Assembly: GCA_045837725.1 (NCBI GenBank)
Contig: JBEWZL010000006.1
Location: 1-64,000, forward strand
Direction: 5' to 3'
Length of the DNA: 64,000 nt
Source: Vermamoeba vermiformis
Lineage: Eukaryota > Tubulinea > Echinamoebida
The first letter of the stretch is position 1. Each line of letters begins with the position of its first letter. Of this stretch, positions 55,998-64,000 are shown piece after piece. The notes under the pieces are model-generated. The model was not told the origin of the DNA. It ran no database searches and saw only the letters and a list, made by a program, of their open reading frames with translations. The position numbers and the translations under genes are program-made.

Positions 55998-58900
55998 ATG
56001 GAGATAGTCAGCAAAATACAGCAATTCACAGATGAAGATCTGACGAAGTTGCTGGGGAAGCTTACAAAGGTAAAGATAAATTGTGACATCATAAAAATAA
56101 CTATGCCTGATAATAACTAGATGGCACGGCGCAATTATTCGCGTTGAAATAATTAAATTAATTTCGGAAGATTTTTTTGACTTTTCCTTCAACAGATCTT
56201 GCTGCGTAATGACCAAAATTTAGAGAGACTTCATTAATAATTTTTATTATTTTCCTTTTGATTGTCTAAACGATTAATTATTGCTTAACAGCGCATTTAA
56301 TTTTTCAACACCTCGATTATTATGGCGCTTCAAATGCTAATTCTAACATTTATTTATTACTTAGCTATTAGACTCGAGCGATAATTTAAAGAGCACAGAA
56401 ACAGCAAATACATTGAGGAGCATATTTCAAGTTCTTAATGCTCGACCAAACGAATTTGATATTCCCGACGATGTAGTCCAAAAAATGTACGTATAATATA
56501 CGCTAAATAGTGTTTGTCATATGATTTTCTGCTTAAATTACGCATCTAAAGTTTTTCGAATGAATTCGCGGCACATTCATTTCTCAGCATTATTTATCCC
56601 TACTATTTCATACAATTATAATGATTGATATAATAAGCCCTTGTAGCCGTCATCTTAATTATTAATAATTGTCCTATTACAGCTACTTCGCAGTGGAAGA
56701 CGAAAAAACACCACTCAAAACACGTGCTCTGTGTGCATTTGTGCTGAATGAATTGATCTACGGAGACGTTTCGTTCTTGAAAGAAAAGTATGTATTGATT
56801 ATAGTCCTCGCCTATTATCCATATCATAAATATTACTCGATCCGATGCATATTGGAGTAGTAAACACGAGTTCAAACACACGGAAACTAAAATTAATCAC
56901 TCTTTTTTAGTTTGCGACAGTATAAAAAGCACTATCTGACAGCAATATTGCCATTGTTACTATCACTCGGCACGCAAGACTGTTATCAATCCAATTTGAA
57001 CAACATTATTTACTGGATCTCCGCCGAGGATTACAGTTTAAGAAGCAGCACATTACCAGCAGTAGTCCATATGGGTACGTATGATAAACACTATATGTGC
57101 CGGGAACTATATGTGCGATATTTCGAAAAGCCATAATGACTAATATGGGCCTCTATTTTTAGCTCGCAAGTACCCCACAATGTTGCAATACAAAAAACAC
57201 TTGAAGCCAATAGAAGCACAAATGCTCAAATGGCTCATTAGCGCCAGCACTGTATCGGCCAAGCCCAACGCTGCAGGTGGTTTACGTAAGTACTAGCATT
57301 AAGTGTCATCGAATGGCACGTGTCAACTTTTGACACTTCTAGAGCACGTGTCACGAACTAACGCACCTTCATACTAGTGCTCAAATTGAACATTTCTAAG
57401 CCTATTCCCGTCACTGAAATGGATGGCTCGCCGTCACGTGATTTTTTCACGGTGTTGAATATCTCACAATTGTACACTGAAGACCAAGTGTTCAACATTC
57501 ACGCGTTTTCAATGCTGTTCACATGGCTCCAATTATTGTATCATAATCGAAAGAACGAATTGTACAGCACTATCAAACGAACAAAATCAGATGCGAATTT
57601 GATCAGCAGTCCTGTAGCGAGCCCTGGCGGACCACCACCTGAAAGTATGTATAATACAATATCATTTGCTTATTAAGAGTCCGGGGTCTATCAAGAAATG
57701 TCATTAATTTTCCTTTTAGGCAATCCAAGCGATCAGAATGACAGCGCAAGTACCCCGACAGAACTATACAGGTATGTCACTTCAAACGAAAGGCATTTAG
57801 AGCATGATATTAACGGTGCTATTTTTAGACTGGACTTTGACTTCCAAGAGAATTTAATCAAGTACTGTCTCCGAGTGATCGATCAGGCTAAAATCAAATT
57901 GCCTAATGTGGACAACGCGGCAAAGTCACTGCAACAAACTAATAGAGAAGTCGCTGATATAGCTATGCTTGAATCAATTAGAGTGTTGGACTCATTGTGC
58001 TCGCTCGATGAAGCATTGGTACGCTTTCAGTGAAAATTTTTACACTTGCCTTATTTGGTAATTGACTAAATAATTTACAGGTGCCCAAATTGTTTCCAAT
58101 TATGAAGAAACTTTTCAATATTATCAAAGCACGATCAGTCGCTGAAACAACGAACACTTCACAGTCCTCAAATTCTTCACAAATGAACCTCAGTTATTCT
58201 CCTGCGATTGAACGGATTGGCGGGCTAATAGATTTAGCGCTTTTGCAATTCTTTTTGAATCACAGCGAGAAAGTCGTTTATGATCCTGAACCTTTGTTCA
58301 GGTCATACTTTGAGACCTGCCTCAGCAACAACTGTAAGTATTTCATGTGATACTTTTCCATATACTCTTTGTACTCCACGGTCACAGACGAAATAATGTC
58401 ACGTGGTTTACTTTGCAACTATTCTAATTGTCAATTTGATTAGATAAGGACCCTGTCTTGGCATTCGAAACATTGAACTTTTGCGCACAAAACAAAGTCG
58501 CGCTATTGAACAATACTATAGTCTTTCAACGATACTTCCCGCCCCTGATGAAACTTTATGCTTGGCACCCGACTGATTTTTACACGTACGTAGTTTTAGA
58601 ATGACACTTTGACACCTGTCATCCCCAAGTTTGTACCCAATATTTTGACAAATCATCAATCGTTTAATGATATCCATAGTTGTACAATATAATAGATGCC
58701 TAATATAATACGTTTTCATAGTGAGATTGAAGAGTTGTTCCCTGCATTCATCGGGCCATCGACCTACATGGAGCTCTTCCACTCGATTTTGGACTTGCCG
58801 TTACTCGCAGCCGCTTTAGAACGAATAGAATACGAACGAGGTACGTCGTACTTATCAATACTTCATATGCTTTAATCTTCGAGAAGAATTTGCACTCGTG

Positions 58901-60322
58901 TCGATGCATGTCTTTTGCTAATATTTCCTGTGAATTAAAGATGAGGACATTGTCTCAACATCATCAAGTCTCACGGCCTCGACGACCTCAAGTGTACCTT
59001 CATCTCCGCTGCCTTCAGCGCACTCGTCAATGTCTAATATTCCGCCGTTAAGTGCAATCACAACACCTACCAAGTACCCTTCACTTTCACGCAACGCTAG
59101 TATTAGCAATTTTGACTCGTTAATGTCACCTGGCCAACTGCCACGGCCTCATTCAAGTACGTCACTTTACTTTATGAGAACAAATTTTTTAATTGTTGGT
59201 ACTGTCAGACGTTGAAGTGTCAGCTGATTGGTACCGCAACAAGTACCGTGTGTTGTACAACTATCTCTTGCGTAACGAGAGTGGTGTTACAATCAACTTT
59301 TGGGACTCATCGACGACATTAGGACTCATCACAAATTTCTGCAAGGTAAGACTTAGAAAGTGCTCGCGTCGTACTCGGAACTCAAATTGCCTTATTAGGA
59401 AATTTCCATCTCGCCACGAACACAACTCGTCTCGAAACAAGCTATCACACTGCTACACTTGTATTTTGACGTGTTGATTGCTTATGGCGACGAAAGAGAC
59501 TTGGAGTCAATGGTCCCTATTATGCTCGAACGAATGGACCAGCTGTTCCCGCTCGAAGCATATCAAGACCAGATCCGCAAAGTGTTAATCGAGAAGATTG
59601 TCGCCATATTCGAGAAATGCCCTACATTCGTTTACACGCTGAAGAAGTGGATTGTTATGATGATGAATGACAGTGGCGTCAATCGACAGCGCGAAGAGTT
59701 AGTGTTGCATTTGTGCTGGTTGATCGGCGAGTACTGCCAGCCCAATGGCCCTGTTGGCCCTCAAATCATGCACGATTATGAAGAAGTGAGTGCCTTTGCA
59801 TAGTTACGCATGAGCTTTTACTAAACTTTTTTTAGATGCTCGAGTTGTTCGCTTTTGAGCGAATGTCACTAGCAAGTATGACAGCCAACCAAGACACAAG
59901 CGATACAACTGTCGAAGGACAATATCAACTAAACGAGATTAGGTAAGATAATAAGGAAAGCTACGCGAACATTAGGATTGACACGTTTCACTTTCAGATA
60001 CAACAATCGTGTCATGTCAGTGGTTATCAACAGTTTGACAAAGCTAGCTGCACGATGGCAACCCCTTACTAGTCGTGTACAGCTTTGTCTCCACAAGATC
60101 TTGCGTTACAAGAACTATTTCTTGCCGTCAGTCATTTCGCACGCCAATCTGTGCCTCAACTTGCTCAAGTCTCCGAGCATCGCTGCGTCAATCCTCGATT
60201 CACGGCACCGAACAGAACTTGCTACAAGCCACGTAGACACCAACTCTTCTTTACCATTTTTGTTAAGCGACACTTCTGACCTCGTGGCTGGTCGCAAAAT
60301 TCACGAGTTCGGAAATTGGTGA
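55998..60322 (+). CDS. AP5Z1: AP-5 adaptor complex zeta subunit
   Basis: About 16 exons join from ATG 55998 (MEIVSKIQQFTDEDLTKLLG) to the stop at 60320-60322, giving roughly 800 residues of helical repeats. Alignment by eye with human AP5Z1 finds matching blocks in order: RDFFTVLNISQLYTEDQVFN then IHAFSMLFTWLQLL, LLQFFLNHSEKVVYDPEPLF, DPVLAFETLNFCAQN, HSILDLPLLAAALERI, CWLIGEYCQ, VVINSLTKLAARWQ and HVDTNSSLPFLL. A Ser/Thr-rich insert (about 58940-59150) interrupts the solenoid. AP-5 acts with SPG11 and SPG15 in late-endosome to Golgi retrieval. The complex is patchily distributed across eukaryotes, so its presence is informative. AATAAA lies 20 bases after the stop. Confidence 0.87.
57314..57353. 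promoter_or_regulatory. two CACGTGTCA motifs in one AP5Z1 intron
   Basis: TGGCACGTGTCA (57314-57325) and GAGCACGTGTCA (57342-57353), with TTGACACTT between them, fill most of a short intron. This is the densest cluster of the recurrent motif. Confidence 0.5.
58610..58621. promoter_or_regulatory. TGACACCTGTCA motif in an AP5Z1 intron
   Basis: The same variant as at 41215, preceded by another TGACACTT half-site. Confidence 0.45.
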
Positions 60323-60341
60323 AAAAAAAAACAGATGTACA

Positions 60342-60347
60342 AATAAA
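60342..60347 (+). terminator. AATAAA poly(A) signal of AP5Z1
   Basis: AATAAA lies 20 bases after the stop at 60322, implying a very short 3' UTR. Confidence 0.5.
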
Positions 60348-60947
60348 ACCTCCTTTGTGTTAAATGTTTTCTTTATTTCTTATGTACCAATATGGTATAT
60401 TCCAAAACTTCATAAATAAGGTACCTGGAAAAACGCAGTAACCGAACGAACTTCGTGCCAATGAAACTGATTTCTGGATTCGCAGTCGTTGTGAACCTAC
60501 GCGGCCGCTAGTATAGCACCAGTACTTGCCTTGTGCAGTTAGCGCATAAAATAGAGTAATAAAAAGTACCTTGAACACAATTAAATTGCGGAGATAAGAA
60601 GATTATTCTTCCTCAATAATAAACAGTCCTGTATTCTAAAGTTCGATATATTTACATTAGCATTGTTAATTATCAAGAGCGAGCGAAGAAAATTATATCA
60701 TTATTTGAATTAATTTCGAAAATATAAAAATAAATCTGCACGTTGCCTGGATTCGGATCGGATCACCATTTCAATCTTCGCTGGTCCAGTAAGAAACCCT
60801 GCATTAACGAGAACTGCCATAAAAATGTGTTAAGCCCAGAGCCGAGCCAAGGGTATGTACATATTTGGATGATGCCTTCGTCCGAGAACGAAGTTACCAT
60901 GAGTAAAGTGACGGGCGCACGGAGTCAAGATCCGAACACCACAACGC
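60348..60947. other. intergenic region with a doubtful small secreted ORF
   Basis: Between the convergent AP5Z1 and LUC7 stops. A 72-codon minus-strand ORF (60578-60360) begins MFKVLFITLFYALTAQGKYW, like a signal peptide, with two later cysteines. No splice or paralog support was found, so I do not call it a gene. Confidence 0.35.
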
Positions 60948-62618
60948 TTAGTATCGTCGTTGTCTTTTGGAGTCTCGCTCTTCGCCGTCATAGTAGTCTC
61001 GTTCACGATCGTGTGACTTCCTTCGCTCGGCACTGTCGCGAGATCTAGGCTCTCTGTCCCAGTCATCGCGATCTGACCGACGATCAGATCTGTAGTCACG
61101 ACGATCACCTCCACCGCGCTCTCGACGGTCATAATCACGTCGTTCGTATTCGCGCGATGAGCCTCTATGACGGTCGTAATCTCGGCTAATCAACGTTGAA
61201 GATTAATCATGTCACAAATTGCTCTAACCAGCCACAACACTTACCTGTTGTACGAGCGACCATCGTCTCTGGAGCGCTTTCTTTCAGACGAATCAGCACG
61301 TTTTTTCTATGGAGAAAAAGTTATTAGCGTTTGTATAGGAGAAGAAGTGTGATGGTTACTTACGTGGTACTCTTGGATGCGACGACGAATCAGCTCCCAG
61401 CCTTGATGTTGCTTGCCTTCCAAGTGACTGTTTTGTCGTCGTTCAGTGTCGCCCTGAACTAACTTGGCACCGCAGACCTTGCACACTTGCATCTTACGGT
61501 CAGGCAATGCGGTCATCGGCACGTTGCAAGTCTTGTAGATGCCGTCGCGCTCGTGCTTCAGGGTATCGATAAGCTTCATCAAGGTGCTTGCCTCTTCTAC
61601 TTTGGCATCCTCGACTAAGAGCTCAATCTACGAAATAAGAGTCAGAAAGAGAAAAGTTTATCGAACAAAAAAAAAATAGTTTGATCGCAGATCGTTGCGT
61701 ACCTCTTTGCTAACTTCTTCAATTCGTGTATTAATAGCATCAATACGCTTCTTTTGTTCTTCGGGTATATTGCCTTCGGGCTTTAGTCAAAAGAAGAACG
61801 TCAGTAAAAGGACAAGAAGATTCGGATGGAGTCGATCGAACGACCTTTTGTTAATTTGCTATTGGTAAAAAGAAAAGAATATCACGCAGTTATGACTCAC
61901 GCAACTCCAATCGATACTCATAAAGAGCCTCCCGTTTCGAGCGTGCACGACAAAGCCGAAGCCTTGACGTGCAAGGATGAAGCACCAACCCGAAACGCGG
62001 ACCAAAACGGTGTCGCGCACGAGCTAGTACCCACCCAAGCACTCGAACGTTGTGAAGTTAGATCTAAGGACCGCGTTTTTTGAATTTGCAAAGAGGAAAG
62101 AAAGAGGGAAAGGGTGGATTTGGTTTGGCACGTACCACTGCGTTTTGAATCTCGGCTTGCTCTTCAGCTTTTCGAATCTTTCGGTCTGCATCATTGACCA
62201 TGTTCTCCAAAAATCTAATAAACCGTTCCTCATATCCGTAGCGGTCCTTCTTTTCTGAAGACAGCTGTTCATATCTGTCGATGATCGAAAAGGGTAAGTG
62301 GCTGCTCCTTATACGCAACGCAATATTTTATTAAGGTTGTACTTACTCTTTTCTACACTCTTCGTCGTGTTCTTGGCGACAGGGACCTACACATTATTTA
62401 TATATAATTTTTTTATTGTCGAATCTCCGCTGCTTTTGCTTACCAAGATGGTCGCTCTTCGTATTTACGAAGAGCTCATGCGGACAAAAACCGCATAGAA
62501 AGAATTTGCATACGCGCTCATCGTCGAAGTGCTTCTGCTTGTTCTTTTTCTCTTCTGGAAGCAAGTCACGATCCGCTCCCAAGAGCTCATCCAATTGCTG
62601 ACGAAACAGATCTACCAT
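60948..62618 (-). CDS. LUC7L: LUC7-like U1 snRNP protein
   Basis: Exons run from ATG 62618 (MVDLFRQQLDELLGADRDLL) to the stop at 60948. The CCCH zinc finger (VCKFFLCGFCPHELF then GPCRQEHDEEC) and the second, C2H2-like finger (QVCKVCGAKLVQGDTERRQN with HLEGKQHQGW) are intact, and a coiled coil lies between. The C-terminus is an Arg/Asp/Ser-rich tail (RDYDRHRGSS onward) typical of splicing factors. LUC7 proteins join the U1 snRNP and help choose 5' splice sites. The intron 62135-61781 is 355 nt, longer than its neighbours. Head-to-head with RPA1. Confidence 0.94.
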
Positions 62619-62861
62619 TGTGTGATAGGTCCAGTAGTGGTAATGAGTGTGGTACAAACGAGCTAAGAAAGGAGCAGCGAACAGAGACAGGCACGCTAAT
62701 TTTTAGCAGGCCAAACAGTTTTGACCGTCAAATTATTCTTTGCCGCCATTTTACCGTTACTTTTTCCAAGTATTTTTGAATCAACAAGAGCGAAGTTCGT
62801 TTTTTGGCCATCGCTCAATCAACATTTTTTATTACAAACTCAATACCACAAAGCTACAATA
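62619..62861. promoter_or_regulatory. divergent promoter LUC7 / RPA1
   Basis: 243 bp separate the two start codons, so both promoters lie here. No specific element was picked out by eye. Confidence 0.55.
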
Positions 62862-64000
62862 ATGCAATTCCCTGGTGGTCAATTATCAGCCGGATTTATT
62901 GCGGGCATCTGTCGCGGCGATCCTCGCTGGCAAGGTGCTACGCCTTATGTTCAAATTCTCGAGGTTAAAAAACTCGCTAATACTAATGCCGCGAACGCTC
63001 AAGGCGAGAAGCACAGGTAAGCAAGAAACGAAATTAATCCACGAAAAAATAATAATTAATAATTCTTATTTATTCGAAATTTGCAGATTACTTGTTTCCG
63101 ATGGCGTTCACTTCATGCAATCCATTCTTGCCTCTCAATTATCACATTATGTTGCTGACGGAACTGTCGCTGCTCTCTCGATCTTAAAGATTACTCAATA
63201 CAACGTCAACGATGTAAACAACAGAAAGTAAGTATCGATTCGCGGAATTATGATTTCCAATAATTTACTAACGGCGACCTAGGTTGCTTTTGTTGCTGAA
63301 TATCGAAGGCGTCCACCCTTCTTTCCCCAACAAGCTTGGCTCGCCCAACAGCATTGAAGGTGGTGCCCTTCCCGCGCAACCACAACAACAGCCTCAACAG
63401 CCTCAGCAACAATACGGGCAACAACCTCAACGCGCTGCTCAGCCTCAACAAGGTGGTGCTCCTCGCAACAACAATTACGGCCAACAACAACAGCAGCAAG
63501 GTCAACAACAGTTCCACGCAGGCGGCGATTCCATTCACCCGATCTCTGCTTTGAATCCTTACCAGCCTCGCTGGACCATTCGCGCCAGATGCACTTTCAA
63601 ACCCGAGATCAAGACCTTCAATAACGACAAGGGCGGAGGCAAGCTCTTCAGTGTTGATCTTTTGGACGAGTCCGGCGAGATTCGTGCCGTCGCATTCGGT
63701 GACGCTGTGGACCAGCTCTACCCGGTCTTCCAAGTAGATCAGATTTACAAGATCTCTGGTGGAACTCTTCGCTTTGCCAATAAGAAGTTCAACTCTCTTA
63801 AGAACGACTACGAGATCGTCTTGGACACCAATTCACTCGTGCAACGCGTCGACGGTGCTAATGTCAGAGTGCCCAAGGTTCTCTACAGCTTCGTCAACAT
63901 CGACCAAATCAACGATGTTGCCGCTAACGAAGTCATCGACGTCATTGGTATCGTGAAGGAGGTTGGCGAGCTTGGCACAATCAAGACCAAGAAGGACGGC
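62862..64000 (+). CDS. RPA1: replication protein A large subunit, 5' part
   Basis: Exons 62862-63016, 63087-63227 and 63283 to the window edge join in frame. The N-terminal OB fold (SAGFIAGICRGDPRWQGATP, HRLLVSDGVHFMQSILASQL) is followed by a Gln/Pro-rich linker (about 63370-63520). DNA-binding domain A follows (ISALNPYQPRWTIRARCTFK then FSVDLLDESGEIRAVAFGDA), then the start of domain B (VLYSFVNIDQINDVAANEVI with DVIGIV). RPA coats single-stranded DNA in replication and repair. Domain B is cut by the window end; the C-terminal zinc OB fold is outside. Confidence 0.96.

Noticed and set aside
60360-60578. 72-codon ORF with a signal-like start
   Set aside because: The N-terminus looks like a signal peptide, but the rest lacks any pattern and there is no supporting splice structure or homolog.
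61826-62083. 85-codon plus-strand ORF inside a LUC7 intron
   Set aside because: No recognisable domain, no paralog, and it lies antisense in an intron; probably chance, though this intron is longer and more GC-rich than its neighbours.
1-64000. tRNA, rRNA, CRISPR array or intact transposase/reverse transcriptase
   Set aside because: None was recognised on either strand by eye; a tRNA or covariance-model scan would be needed to exclude small RNA genes.

Overview
The window is eukaryotic nuclear DNA from what looks like a free-living unicellular amoeba. It is AT-rich and gene-dense. Almost every gene is split by short introns (about 50-150 nt) with GTAAGT or GTACGT donors, and the exons are compact. 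Gene content fits Amoebozoa best: a kelch/Ig-like receptor with a TKL-type kinase, LRR proteins, a sedolisin-type peptidase, a complete AP-5 zeta subunit and an F-BAR/SH3 protein. The organism is inferred from content only. I saw no rRNA, tRNA, CRISPR array or complete transposase or reverse-transcriptase gene.

Layout. 1-690: 5' part of a secreted kelch-like protein (-). 2246-3852: aspartyl/asparaginyl beta-hydroxylase (+). 4183-5426: F-box/LRR protein (+). 5687-7287: a divergent 376-residue actin (-). 7604-13471: Sec16 (-), sharing a divergent promoter with an F-BAR/double-SH3 protein at 14019-16790 (+). 16995-17740: small secreted protein (-). 18418-21217: CDK5RAP3 of the UFMylation pathway (-). 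22055-25315: multi-TM protein with a PA-like ectodomain (+).

24970-30180 is an accessory region. A block with the last exon of the multi-TM gene plus a small cysteine-rich surface protein occurs twice, about 3.9 kb apart, around a decayed sedolisin peptidase gene. 30490-34871 is a receptor kinase (kelch-like propeller, Ig-like, TM, beta-sandwich, TKL-like kinase). 34872-39526 is gene-poor: it has a GC-rich island, a strand-skewed purine-rich island and a stray copy of the first exon and upstream flank of CDK5RAP3. 39527-42628 is an LRR protein (+). 42756-43448 is a three-unit polyubiquitin (-), and 44321 to about 47900 is PLAA/Ufd3 (-).

48029-52714 holds the most striking item: two tandem paralogous genes that fuse a NEK-like kinase domain to a GNAT-type acetyltransferase. 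Each kinase has lost a different catalytic aspartate. Then follow two small EF-hand proteins, NIP7 (-), AP5Z1 (+), LUC7-like (-) and the 5' part of RPA1 (+, running off the window).

Several genes share wider processes: ubiquitin and ubiquitin-like handling (polyubiquitin, PLAA, CDK5RAP3, F-box/LRR), membrane traffic (Sec16, AP5Z1, F-BAR) and RNA/DNA housekeeping (NIP7, LUC7, RPA1). They are ordinary neighbours, not an operon-like unit. Across the window a palindrome TGACAC(G/C)TGTCA recurs inside introns of unrelated genes, and I regard it as the main unexplained noncoding signal.
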